Source: CAINEC01 sp046073825
Lineage (GTDB): Bacteria; Bacteroidota; Bacteroidia; AKYH767-A; OLB10
NCBI GenBank assembly: GCA_046073825.1
Contig: JBJTMY010000251.1
Coordinates: 1-47,105, forward strand
DNA: 47,105 nt
Direction of reading: 5' to 3'
Below are positions 8,653-17,228 of the stretch, one piece after another. The notes under the pieces are model-generated. The model was not told the origin of the DNA, did not search any database, and saw nothing but the letters and a program-made list of their open reading frames with translations. The position numbers and the translations under genes were made by a program. How positions within the stretch are numbered: the stretch's first letter is position 1; every line of letters begins with the position of its first letter.

Positions 8653-9972
8653 TTAATTAGTGGTATTTACTACATCTCTTCCAACACTGTTGTAATAGTA
8701 GCCTAAGTCATTCATGCGTTGTAAATCATAAAGGTTTCTTCCATCAAATATTACTTTCGATTTCATTAATCCATTCATCTTCTCGAAATCAGGTGTTCTG
8801 AAAACAGACCACTCGGTTGCAATGATTAATGCATCCGCACCTTGCAATGCTTCATACTGATCGTTAGTAAATTCGATTTTATCACCTAGTAGCTTCTTTA
8901 CATTCGGCATCGCCTCCGGGTCAAATGTAGATATGCTTGCTCCTGCCTCTAACAGTTCGCGAATGATGTACAATGCTGGCGCCTCACGAATATCATCTGT
9001 ATCTGGTTTAAAAGCTAAACCCCATAGAGCAAATTTTTTCCCTTGTAGCTGATTGTTATAAAAAGATTTTATTTTTTCTACGATTGTGATTTTCTGTTTT
9101 TCATTAACAGCCATCACCGAATTTAAAATCTGAAAATCGTAATTGTACTCACTTGATGTTTTTGCTAATGCTTGTACATCTTTTGGAAAACAACTTCCGC
9201 CGTAGCCAATTCCAGCAAATAAAAATCGTTTTCCAATTCTATCATCAGAACCAATTCCAATTCGTACTGAATCTACATTCGCTCCAACACGCTCACACAA
9301 ATTAGCAATCTCATTCATGAACGTAATTTTCGTAGCAAGAAATGCATTGGCAGCGTATTTAGTCAACTCAGATGAACGCTCATCCATAAAGTAAATCGGA
9401 TTTCCCTGGCGAACAAATGGTGCATACAAATCACTCATTATTTTTTTTGCCTTTTCACTCTTAGTTCCAATTACGACACGATCAGGCTTCATAAAATCAT
9501 CCACTGCAAATCCTTCTCTTAAAAATTCAGGATTAGAGATTACATCAAATTCACACATTGCATTTTCTGCAACAGCTGCACGAACTTTCTCTGCTGTTCC
9601 AACAGGCACCGTACTTTTGTTAATGATAATTTTATAGTCGCTAATAATTTTTCCTAGCTGCTTTGCTACTCCTAAAACATAGGATAAGTCAGCAGATCCA
9701 TCTTCTCCTGGAGGAGTGGGAAGAGCAAGAAAAATGATTGTTGCATCTTTTATGGCTTCTTCTAAGTTGGTAGTAAACTTTAATCTGTTTTGCTTGATGT
9801 TTCTTTCAAACAAAACATCTAAATGCGGTTCATAAATTGGAATAATTCCACTTTTCATTTTCTCTACCTTGGCTGCATCAATATCTACGCAAACAACGTG
9901 ATTGCCATTTTCTGCAAAACAAGTTCCTGTAACTAATCCTACATATCCTGTACCTACTACTGCTATATTCAT
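8653..9972 (-). CDS. ugd: UDP-glucose 6-dehydrogenase
   Basis: Oxidises UDP-glucose to UDP-glucuronate with two NAD+. The 439 residues show the N-terminal VGTGYVGLVTG (6-16), NKSTVPVGT (119-127), ISNPEFLREG (145-154) and the catalytic cysteine C261 in GYGGSCFPKD. The C-terminal domain has ALWGLAFKPDTDDIREAP. These are all standard for Ugd and differ from the other dehydrogenase in the operon (4748-6037). Product can go straight to the UDP-xylose synthase encoded 2 bases downstream. Confidence 0.95.
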   Translation of the reverse strand: MNIAVVGTGYVGLVTGTCFAENGNHVVCVDIDAAKVEKMKSGIIPIYEPHLDVLFERNIKQNRLKFTTNLEEAIKDATIIFLALPTPPGEDGSADLSYVLGVAKQLGKIISDYKIIINKSTVPVGTAEKVRAAVAENAMCEFDVISNPEFLREGFAVDDFMKPDRVVIGTKSEKAKKIMSDLYAPFVRQGNPIYFMDERSSELTKYAANAFLATKITFMNEIANLCERVGANVDSVRIGIGSDDRIGKRFLFAGIGYGGSCFPKDVQALAKTSSEYNYDFQILNSVMAVNEKQKITIVEKIKSFYNNQLQGKKFALWGLAFKPDTDDIREAPALYIIRELLEAGASISTFDPEAMPNVKKLLGDKIEFTNDQYEALQGADALIIATEWSVFRTPDFEKMNGLMKSKVIFDGRNLYDLQRMNDLGYYYNSVGRDVVNTTN

Positions 9973-10039
9973 TGTGTTATTCTTTAAGAAGTGGCTTTTT
10001 ACTGACTTGAACTTTTTATGTTACAACTATTATCAAAAT

Positions 10040-11179
10040 CTATTGATTAAGGAATTCTAGAACAGCATCAGTTATATACTGTAAATCGTCAGTAGTTAAC
10101 TCGGTATGCATTGGAAGTGAAATTACATTTGCACATAAATGCTCTGTCACAGGGAAGTCACCAGCTTTATAACGTGGATCCATATACGCCTTTTGCATGT
10201 GTAAAGGAATAGGATAATATATCATACTAGGAATGCCTTTCGTTTCTAAGAAAGCTCTTAATGCAGCACGATCAACCCCGTTCAACACAAGAGTATATTG
10301 ATGAAATACATGCGTAGAATTTTTCTGACGTGCAGGCGTTTTAATCTTAGGATGATTTGCAAATGCATGGTCATAAAAAGCTGCAGCCTTCTGACGTGCA
10401 GCACAGTATTCGTTTAAGTGAGGAAGTTTCACTCGTAAAATAGCTGCTTGCATACTGTCTAAACGAGAGTTGACGCCAATATCATCGTGCACATACTGCA
10501 CCGATTGTCCATGATTAGCAATCATTCGCAGTCGAGCGGCTAACTGGTCATCATTTGTAAAAATTGCTCCACCATCACCCATGCACCCCAAATTTTTAGA
10601 AGGGAAAAAAGAGGTAGTTCCAATCGTCCCAATCGTTCCTGCCTTGCAAACGCTTCCATCGGCCATTGTAAAGTCTGCTCCAATTGCCTGTGCTGTATCT
10701 TCAATCACAAACAAATTATGCTTCTTCGCAATTTCCATTACACGATTCATATCAGCGCATTGACCAAATAAGTGAACAGGTACAATTGCTTTTGTTTTTG
10801 ATGTAATCGCTTTCTCGATTGCTTCACAATCGATGGTGAAATCATCATTGTAAACATCAACTAATACCGGCTTCAATTGTAATAGAGCAATCACTTCTGC
10901 CGTTGCAACATAGGTAAAGCTAGCGGTGATGACTTCATCACCTGGTTTTAAATCTAATGCCATCATAGCAATCTGTAATGCATCAGTCCCATTAGCACAA
11001 GGAATAACATGTTTTACTCCCATGTACGTTTCTAATTCTTTCGCAAATGTTTTTACCTCTGGTCCATTGATATAGGCCGATGAAGTAACAACATTTAATA
11101 TAGCTTGGTCAATTTCTTCTTTGATTTTATGGTACTGACTTAACAAGTCCACCATTTGCATTTTTTTTACTGCTTCCAT
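10040..11179 (-). CDS. DegT/DnrJ/EryC1 sugar aminotransferase, WbpE-like
   Basis: PLP-dependent aminotransferase, first gene of the sugar operon. I place the start at the ATG at 11179; a TTG two codons earlier is less likely. The 379-residue protein shows EDTAQA (the aspartate that contacts PLP nitrogen, about 161), TTSFFPSKNLG with the Schiff-base lysine near 195, GDGGAIF, and ANHGQSVQYVHDDIGVNSRLDSMQAA in two family blocks. The WbpE/WlbC group transfers an amino group to C3 of the keto sugar made by WbpB. A 67-base gap separates it from ugd, the widest gap in the operon. Confidence 0.86.
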   Translation of the reverse strand: MEAVKKMQMVDLLSQYHKIKEEIDQAILNVVTSSAYINGPEVKTFAKELETYMGVKHVIPCANGTDALQIAMMALDLKPGDEVITASFTYVATAEVIALLQLKPVLVDVYNDDFTIDCEAIEKAITSKTKAIVPVHLFGQCADMNRVMEIAKKHNLFVIEDTAQAIGADFTMADGSVCKAGTIGTIGTTSFFPSKNLGCMGDGGAIFTNDDQLAARLRMIANHGQSVQYVHDDIGVNSRLDSMQAAILRVKLPHLNEYCAARQKAAAFYDHAFANHPKIKTPARQKNSTHVFHQYTLVLNGVDRAALRAFLETKGIPSMIYYPIPLHMQKAYMDPRYKAGDFPVTEHLCANVISLPMHTELTTDDLQYITDAVLEFLNQ

Positions 11180-11233
11180 TGTCAATTAATTAAAGTTTTT
11201 TGATGGAGAAAGTTTCCCCTTAAAATAGCTTTG

Positions 11234-11241
11234 CGAAGATA
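11234..11241 (-). promoter_or_regulatory. Possible -7 element for the sugar-nucleotide operon
   Basis: Read on the minus strand this is TATCTTCG, one mismatch from the Bacteroidota -7 consensus TAnnTTTG, about 55 bases upstream of the first gene's start. I see no good TTG element at the expected distance, so the call is weak. The region is shared with the divergent promoter at 11264-11296. Confidence 0.3.
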
Positions 11242-11263
11242 GTATTTTTCCTCTTAAAATCAG

Positions 11264-11296
11264 TTTGAATTATTGTCTTGAATTTTAGTAGTTTTG
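11264..11296 (+). promoter_or_regulatory. Bacteroidota-type promoter for the barrel-waaA pair
   Basis: TTTG at 11264-11267, a 21-base spacer, then TAGTTTTG at 11289-11296, a full match to TAnnTTTG. Only four bases separate the -7 element from the ATG at 11301, so transcription would begin at or within a few bases of the start codon. Confidence 0.65.
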
Positions 11297-11300
11297 GGGC

Positions 11301-12056
11301 ATGAAAAGGTGTCTTCTGGTTTTGGTTTTAGTTTTCTTCGGATGGACGAAGATTAATGCGCAATCGAGTGTTAAAGATTCGATCATTAAATGCGTTTTAG
11401 TTTCGCCAAATGTGTCCTTCCAAATACCTGGTGGCGATTTAGCCAAACGATTCGGGAATAATTCAACTGTAGGTGTTTCGGTCGGAATTAAAACTGCGCA
11501 TAATTGGCTTTTTTCGCTCGAAGGGAACTTTCTTTTTGGTTCTAAAATTAAAGAGACAACGATCTTTTCAGGATTAACGGTAGATGGTGGTTATATTGTT
11601 GGAAGTGATGGTTTGTATGCCGATATCCGAGTTTATGAAAGAGGTTATACTGCATTTGGTAATGTGGGTAAAATTTTTCCTTACAAAGGGCCTAATCCTA
11701 ATTGCGGGATTTTGGTTCAAGCCGGAGTTGGCTTTTTGCAGCATAAAATCCGAATTGAAGACAAGAAAAAAACAGTCCCTGCACTTCGAGGAGATTATTT
11801 GAGCGGATACGACCGATTGACCAATGGAATCGCTGCAAAGCAATTTGTCGGGTATCAGTATTTAGGTAACAAACGATTGGTGAATTTTTTCGGTGGATTT
11901 GAATTCATAGAAGGCTTTACTTCTGGGAAACGTACCTACAATTTTAGTTCAGGAATTGCAGATAATTCGAAACGTTTTGACCTCTTTATGGGTATAAAAG
12001 TGGGTTGGGTTATGCCTTTCTATAAACAAGCACCTGAAAAATTTTACACGTATTAA
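11301..12056 (+). CDS. Outer-membrane beta-barrel-like protein of unknown role
   Basis: A 251-residue protein with a clear signal peptide (MKRCLLVLVLVFFGWTKINAQ, probable cut after AQ). The mature part alternates hydrophobic and polar residues with many glycines and aromatics (NWLFSLEGNFLFGSK, GYTAFGNVGKIFPY, RLVNFFGGFEFIEG, RFDLFMGIKVGWVMPFY), which fits an 8-10 stranded outer-membrane barrel. I cannot assign a function. Its stop overlaps the waaA start by one base (TAATG), so the two are translated together. A link to lipopolysaccharide assembly is therefore plausible but inferred only from position. Confidence 0.75.
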   Translation: MKRCLLVLVLVFFGWTKINAQSSVKDSIIKCVLVSPNVSFQIPGGDLAKRFGNNSTVGVSVGIKTAHNWLFSLEGNFLFGSKIKETTIFSGLTVDGGYIVGSDGLYADIRVYERGYTAFGNVGKIFPYKGPNPNCGILVQAGVGFLQHKIRIEDKKKTVPALRGDYLSGYDRLTNGIAAKQFVGYQYLGNKRLVNFFGGFEFIEGFTSGKRTYNFSSGIADNSKRFDLFMGIKVGWVMPFYKQAPEKFYTY

Positions 12057-13306
12057 TGAATATACTTTGGCCGTTATATTATTTAGGAATACAGCTTTAC
12101 AAATTATTAATTAAAATTGCTGCGCCTTTTAACAAGAAAGCACATGCTTGGTTGCATGGACGAAGAGCGCTTGCTCCTCAATGGAAGAAATTAAAATCGT
12201 TAGAAGAATCTCGTATTTGGGTTCATTGTGCTTCATTGGGTGAATTTGAACAAGGGAAACCGCTGATATTGGCTTTGAAAGAGGCTTATCCAAACTATAA
12301 AATTGTATTAACATTCTTTTCTCCATCGGGATATGAAATCAGAAAAAATACACCCTTAGTCGACTATGTTTTTTATATGCCGTTAGATGGTCCCAGAGCA
12401 GCGAAACGATTTGTAAAAGCAATTAATCCGAAGATGGTGTTTTTTGTAAAGTATGAATTTTGGTATTTCTACGGACGGTATTTATCAAAGAAGAAAATCC
12501 CATTCTTTTGTGTCTCTGCAATTTTTCGTCCCGACCAAATTTTCTTTAAGTGGTACGGAGGATTTTTTAAACAGATGTTAATGAGATACACTCATATTTT
12601 CGTACAAGACCAGGCCTCTCTTCGTTTGTTGTATAAGCATGCAATTGCAAAAGTGACCGTAGCAGGTGATACGCGATTCGATGCCGTTTTTAAAATTGCT
12701 AATGAACACCAGGGACTATTCGAAATTGAAAAATTTAAGCGTGATAAAAAATTGATTGTATTCGGGTCTATATGGAATGCTGATCGATCAGTTATGGACG
12801 AATGGATCATTAAGGCAGGAGGCAATTTTAAATTTATTGTCGCACCTCATGAAATAAAAGAAGAAGAATTAAAGAGTATAGAAGCTAAACACGCCAACCA
12901 AACTGTTCGTTATTCTGAATGGATAAAATCATCCAATAGTAATTATTCTATTTTAATCATTGATAACGTTGGGTTACTCTCTCAGATTTATAAATACGCT
13001 AACTACGTGTACATTGGAGGTGGATTTGGGGTAGGTATTCATAATGTTTTGGAAGCAGCAGTTTATGGTATGCCTATTTTCTTCGGGCCTAACTATAAAA
13101 AGTTTAATGAAGCCGTTGAGTTGGTAAAGCAAGGTGGTGCATTTTCTGTTAAATCAAATGAACAACTTCTAAGTCATTTTAATCAATTGGAGCACGATGA
13201 AGATGCTTATAAAACAGTTTGCGAAGGAAATAAACGTTACGTGGAAAGTCGCAAGGGTGCCACTCAAATTATCATCGATTATTTGAAAATCAACAGCATT
13301 TCTTAA
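12056..13306 (+). CDS. waaA: 3-deoxy-D-manno-octulosonic acid (Kdo) transferase
   Basis: Adds Kdo from CMP-Kdo to the lipid A precursor at the inner face of the cytoplasmic membrane. The 416 residues begin with a hydrophobic membrane-anchoring segment (LWPLYYLGIQLYKLLIKIAA), followed by the GT-B N-terminal domain with the catalytic base E63 in HCASLGEFEQGKP, and the C-terminal CMP-Kdo-binding domain with VFGSIW, VAPHEI and YIGGGFGVGIHNVLEAA. ATG overlaps the upstream stop as TAATG. The gene ends 2 bases before the convergent rodA. Confidence 0.95.
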   Translation: MNILWPLYYLGIQLYKLLIKIAAPFNKKAHAWLHGRRALAPQWKKLKSLEESRIWVHCASLGEFEQGKPLILALKEAYPNYKIVLTFFSPSGYEIRKNTPLVDYVFYMPLDGPRAAKRFVKAINPKMVFFVKYEFWYFYGRYLSKKKIPFFCVSAIFRPDQIFFKWYGGFFKQMLMRYTHIFVQDQASLRLLYKHAIAKVTVAGDTRFDAVFKIANEHQGLFEIEKFKRDKKLIVFGSIWNADRSVMDEWIIKAGGNFKFIVAPHEIKEEELKSIEAKHANQTVRYSEWIKSSNSNYSILIIDNVGLLSQIYKYANYVYIGGGFGVGIHNVLEAAVYGMPIFFGPNYKKFNEAVELVKQGGAFSVKSNEQLLSHFNQLEHDEDAYKTVCEGNKRYVESRKGATQIIIDYLKINSIS

Positions 13307-13307
13307 T

Positions 13308-14570
13308 TTATCGAAGTACGTACATCCGATAACTGTCAAGCTTAATCAGTACAAAAAGTAAAATGGTAAAGCTCCAAAGGGATGAGCCTCCATAACTAAA
13401 AAAGGGGAGTGGAATTCCGATAACAGGTGCTAATCCAATAGCCATTCCTACATTAACCATCACGTGAAAGAAAATGATAGAGGCCACTCCATAGGCATAA
13501 ATACGCGTATAGGTGGAACGTTGTCGCTCTGCAATAAATAGAATTCGATAAAGTAAAGCCAAGAACATTAGAAGTACAAAGGTTGTCCCGGCAAATCCCC
13601 ATTCTTCCCCAACTGTACAAAAAATAAAATCGGTACTTTGCTCAGGCACAAAATCGTATTTCGTTTGCGTCCCTTGCAAATAACCCTTTCCTAAAAATCC
13701 GCCTGAGCCTATTGCAATTAGCGATTGATTTACATTGTAGCCAGCCCCTTTGGGATCTGATTTTTTTCCAAGTAATACTTCAATTCTTTCTCTTTGATGC
13801 GCTTGTAAAACATGATTATAAGCATAATCAACAGAGTAAACAGCACCACAGCTAAGAACTGTAATTAAACCAATGGTGATGAGATTGCTTTTGGTTTTAC
13901 GCATCAGGATATAGGAGAGTAATCCGATGCCTCCAATAACTCCCATTAAAATAGTAGCAGGAACCATTAAAGCCAATACAAATAATACGGCACCTAAGAA
14001 TCCGAATATTAAAAAGTTTTGTGAAAGCCCCTCTCTAAATAAAACGAAAATAAATGCGCAAAATACTAAGGCAGATCCTGTATCATTTTGCAGTAAAATA
14101 AAAGCCATTGGAATTAATATCAAAGCACCAGCAGTCAATTTTGTTTTGGTGTCCTGCATTCGTATGTTGAGGGTACTTAAATATTTTGCCAAGGCCATAC
14201 TGGTTGCAAACTTGGCAAATTCTGAGGGTTGTAATTTAAACGAGCCAATTTCGATCCATGACCTTGCTCCCTGAACATTTTTAGCAATGGCTAACACCAC
14301 TAATAACATCAATAATACGGTTCCATATATAGGGTAGGAGAAGGAAGCAAAGAACTTCCCATCAATTACTAATATAGCCAACCCAATCAGCAATGCAGTG
14401 CCAATCCACATCAGCTGCTTACCATAATTTTGAGTCATGTCAAATATGTTGCTATGCTCTTCATTATAAACAGCAGCATAAATATTCATCCAACCCATCA
14501 AAACAAAAACAAGGTAAAAGGAAACCAATACCCAGTCAATGTTTTCGAATATGTTTTTTTGTTGCCTCAC
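13308..14570 (-). CDS. rodA: Rod-shape protein RodA, SEDS peptidoglycan glycosyltransferase
   Basis: Polytopic membrane enzyme that polymerises lipid II during elongation together with PBP2. At 420 residues with about ten hydrophobic helices it matches the SEDS family. Visible signatures include KLQPSEFAKFATSMALAKYL and the C-terminal PVIGIPLPFFSYGGSSLW. The start must be GTG at 14570, because the same frame has a stop two codons upstream and no ATG fits. It begins 3 bases after mrdA, so the glycosyltransferase and its transpeptidase partner are coupled. Confidence 0.95.
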   Translation of the reverse strand: MRQQKNIFENIDWVLVSFYLVFVLMGWMNIYAAVYNEEHSNIFDMTQNYGKQLMWIGTALLIGLAILVIDGKFFASFSYPIYGTVLLMLLVVLAIAKNVQGARSWIEIGSFKLQPSEFAKFATSMALAKYLSTLNIRMQDTKTKLTAGALILIPMAFILLQNDTGSALVFCAFIFVLFREGLSQNFLIFGFLGAVLFVLALMVPATILMGVIGGIGLLSYILMRKTKSNLITIGLITVLSCGAVYSVDYAYNHVLQAHQRERIEVLLGKKSDPKGAGYNVNQSLIAIGSGGFLGKGYLQGTQTKYDFVPEQSTDFIFCTVGEEWGFAGTTFVLLMFLALLYRILFIAERQRSTYTRIYAYGVASIIFFHVMVNVGMAIGLAPVIGIPLPFFSYGGSSLWSFTILLFVLIKLDSYRMYVLR

Positions 14571-14573
14571 GTG

Positions 14574-16616
14574 TTATGAAAGATGCTCGGTTTTTTTAAT
14601 TTTAGAAAGTATGTCAAAATTGAAAATGTCAAACCACATTGTATTAGACATTGGTTTATCCCCTTGATGACTATTATCTTTTTGAAATGGTTGAGTATTT
14701 TCAGCAACTTCCCAATCATGCAACTCTAGTTCCGGAAGTAAATCGTTTAATGAAGGGCCCAATAAGTGCGCATCATCATCTTCCTCTTTTTTCTCAAGTG
14801 AGTTGTTAATCATGTGGATTAAATTACCATTTAACATCCGCTCTTCAATAGCTGGACGAGATATAGAATCGTATAAGTATTTTTCCATCATTAAACTGGC
14901 TATAGGTGCCGCCCATGCTGCTCCAAATCCAGCATTCTCTACCATAACGGCAATGGCTATACGTGGATTGTCACGCGGAGCAAAACCTACAAACAAGGAG
15001 TGATCTTTGCCATGTGGATTTTGTGCAGTACCAGTCTTTCCACAAATAACAACTTCTCTGAATTGCGCAATTCGTGCAGTCCCCGCTTCAACCACTTTCT
15101 GCATACCATCCTGAACTACATTAAAATTAGTTTCTGAAATTTTTGTGTAATGTTTAACAGTTAAATTTCTTGTAGTATTGGTTTTGCCAGCAATTTTTTT
15201 AATAATGTGTGGCGTATAATAATATCCTTTATTGGCAATGATGCACATCACATTAGCCATTTGAAGTGGTGTAATTCCTAATTCGCCTTGCCCAATTCCC
15301 AACGAGTAAATTGTGGAAGCTTTCCAATGATGCCGCCCATAATACTTGTCATAAAAGGTGGTAGTCGGCAGCAATCCTTTTAACTCATGTGGTAAATCAA
15401 CACCAATTTTATTTCCGATACCAAAGCTTTCTTGATAGGCTCGCCAAGTATTGTAGCCAGTTTCACTGTCAGGAAATTTATTATTGTCAACAAAAGCCCT
15501 GAATGTATTACAGAAATAAGGATTACATGAATACTGAATAGCACCTTCTAAAGCAATTGGTGGATGCCCATGACAATGCACACTGTGTGAGCCAATCACA
15601 AAACTGTGAGGGAAGGTGGTCATAGGATTAATTATTCCCTCTTGTAAAGCGGCTAATGCGTTTGTTAATTTAAAGGTTGAGCCGGGAGGATAATAAGCCT
15701 GCATTGCACGATTAAATAATGGCTTTGAAGGTTCTTTCAATAAGTATCCATAATTTTTCGATCGAGCTCTGCCTACTAATAAATTGGGATCGTATGATGG
15801 ACTAGAAATCATGGAAAGAATTTCACCAGTTTTGGGTTCAATGGCTACTAAGGCGCCAATTTTATTGGCCATGAGTTTCTCGCCGTAAGCTTGTAAATCG
15901 GCATCAAGTGTTGCAACTAAATTTGCCCCTGCCACAGCAACGGTATCATAAACACCATTTTTATAACTGCCTTTTTCACGATTAAATACATCCACCATCA
16001 CAATCCTTACTCCTCTAACACCTCTCAATTCTTCTTCGTAACTCTGTTCAATACCACTGGTTCCGATATAATCGCCTTGTCGGTAATAAGGATTGCTGGC
16101 AATTAATTTATCCGTCACCTCCCCAATGTAACCTAGAACGTGAGAAGCTGTATTGTTTGGATATTTTCGAATGGTACGAGGCTGAACATAAAATCCTTTG
16201 AACTTAAAAAGTTTTTCCTGCAAGGTGGCATAGGTCTCGGCCGAAATTTGCTTTTCAAAAATAGATGGTCGAATGCGTGAGTAACTTTTTGCTTTCTGAA
16301 TTTTATCTAAGAAATCCTCTTTTGTAATGTCCAATAGATTACAAAAATCAGTCGTGTCAATTTCTTTCACCTGTCTTGGTATGACCATCAAATCGTATAC
16401 GGCCTGATTAAATGCCAGTATTTTTCCATTACGATCATAAACCATTCCTCGTGCAGGATAATCGGTCATGTAACGTAGTACATTGTTATTGGCCGATACG
16501 GTGTACGATTCTTCAATGAGCTGAATGTAAAAAAGTCGTAGAATGAAAATAATAATCAAAGAGGTGAAAATACCTGCTACTATTACTTGCTGATTCCTTC
16601 CTGACGTGTTGCTCAT
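14574..16616 (-). CDS. mrdA: Penicillin-binding protein 2, elongation transpeptidase
   Basis: Cross-links peptidoglycan in the periplasm as RodA's partner. The 680 residues have an N-terminal anchor (VIVAGIFTSLIIIFILRLFYIQL), a PBP dimer domain, and a transpeptidase domain with SxxK at S313-K316 (PGSTFKL), the SxN motif in YSCNPYFC, and KTG at about 527-529 (CGKTGTAQ). After the enzyme domain there is a tail of roughly 80 residues that is acidic (KKEEDDDAH, LPELELHDWEVAEN) and absent from the E. coli protein. Its own -7 promoter element lies at 16624-16631, so it need not depend on mreBCD transcription. Confidence 0.95.
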   Translation of the reverse strand: MSNTSGRNQQVIVAGIFTSLIIIFILRLFYIQLIEESYTVSANNNVLRYMTDYPARGMVYDRNGKILAFNQAVYDLMVIPRQVKEIDTTDFCNLLDITKEDFLDKIQKAKSYSRIRPSIFEKQISAETYATLQEKLFKFKGFYVQPRTIRKYPNNTASHVLGYIGEVTDKLIASNPYYRQGDYIGTSGIEQSYEEELRGVRGVRIVMVDVFNREKGSYKNGVYDTVAVAGANLVATLDADLQAYGEKLMANKIGALVAIEPKTGEILSMISSPSYDPNLLVGRARSKNYGYLLKEPSKPLFNRAMQAYYPPGSTFKLTNALAALQEGIINPMTTFPHSFVIGSHSVHCHGHPPIALEGAIQYSCNPYFCNTFRAFVDNNKFPDSETGYNTWRAYQESFGIGNKIGVDLPHELKGLLPTTTFYDKYYGRHHWKASTIYSLGIGQGELGITPLQMANVMCIIANKGYYYTPHIIKKIAGKTNTTRNLTVKHYTKISETNFNVVQDGMQKVVEAGTARIAQFREVVICGKTGTAQNPHGKDHSLFVGFAPRDNPRIAIAVMVENAGFGAAWAAPIASLMMEKYLYDSISRPAIEERMLNGNLIHMINNSLEKKEEDDDAHLLGPSLNDLLPELELHDWEVAENTQPFQKDNSHQGDKPMSNTMWFDIFNFDILSKIKKTEHLS

Positions 16617-16623
16617 CTCTTTA

Positions 16624-16631
16624 CAAATCTA
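16624..16631 (-). promoter_or_regulatory. -7 promoter element upstream of mrdA-rodA
   Basis: On the minus strand this reads TAGATTTG, a full match to TAnnTTTG, seven bases before the mrdA start codon. I see no clear TTG element upstream. It lies in the 99-base gap between mreD and mrdA, the widest gap inside the shape-gene cluster. Confidence 0.5.
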
Positions 16632-16715
16632 ATTCAGATTTTAATTATAAAGGAAGAAAATTAAAAAAATAGTTGCTGTCAATAATTATTAGTGGATGAT
16701 CAATTATTACCGTAA

Positions 16716-17228
16716 TTATTTCTCAGGACGATATAGTAAATACTGAGAAATTATAATCAAGGTAATGGTAAAAATACTACTATAAATAACTCTTAATTGT
16801 GTGGCTAAAAAATCACTAAACCGAAAAATTTCTAAGTTGAATATTACAAAGTGATGTACGAAAACTAACACGGAGGCATAAACTAAAAACCAGCGAAATC
16901 CGAATTTTTTAATTTCTGGCGATTCGTCCGGTTCGAATCCATCGCGGGGCGCAACTATCTTTAACCAGGATGGTCTGATAAAGGCAATAAGAACACAAGC
17001 AAAGGCATGAATACCCATGGAATTTTGAAATAAATCGATGCTTATGCCCAAAATAAATCCGATAAATAATAAAAGTACACGAGGTGTTTGAACAGGCAAT
17101 GTCAATAAAAACAACACGTATAAATACGGATTAACAACTCCTCCTAATTGGATGTTATTAAGAATTAGTACTTGTATAATAATAAGAACAATAAATCTTA
17201 ATAGAATTTGAAGTATGTTAATGATCAT
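16716..17228 (-). CDS. mreD: Rod-shape-determining protein MreD
   Basis: Small polytopic inner-membrane protein (170 residues) of the elongasome. It has about five hydrophobic segments (ILLRFIVLIIIQVLILNNI, PYLYVLFLLTLPV, LLLFIGFILGISIDLFQNS, VYASVLVFVHHFVIF, IFTITLIIISQYLLY). The stretch GISIDLFQNSMGIHAFACV resembles the conserved MreD core. Its start overlaps mreC by 4 bases (ATGA), which supports the identity, since MreD sequences diverge widely. A 99-base gap follows before mrdA. Confidence 0.9.
   Translation of the reverse strand: MIINILQILLRFIVLIIIQVLILNNIQLGGVVNPYLYVLFLLTLPVQTPRVLLLFIGFILGISIDLFQNSMGIHAFACVLIAFIRPSWLKIVAPRDGFEPDESPEIKKFGFRWFLVYASVLVFVHHFVIFNLEIFRFSDFLATQLRVIYSSIFTITLIIISQYLLYRPEK

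Noticed and set aside
854..11179. Sugar operon as a horizontally acquired island
   Set aside because: Base composition and codon use look like the flanking genes, and there is no tRNA, integrase, transposase or repeat at either edge. A composition calculation would be needed to reopen this.
13927..14274. 115-codon plus-strand frame opposite rodA
   Set aside because: Antisense shadow of a membrane-protein gene; low-complexity I/N/P/K composition, no start context and no plausible domain.
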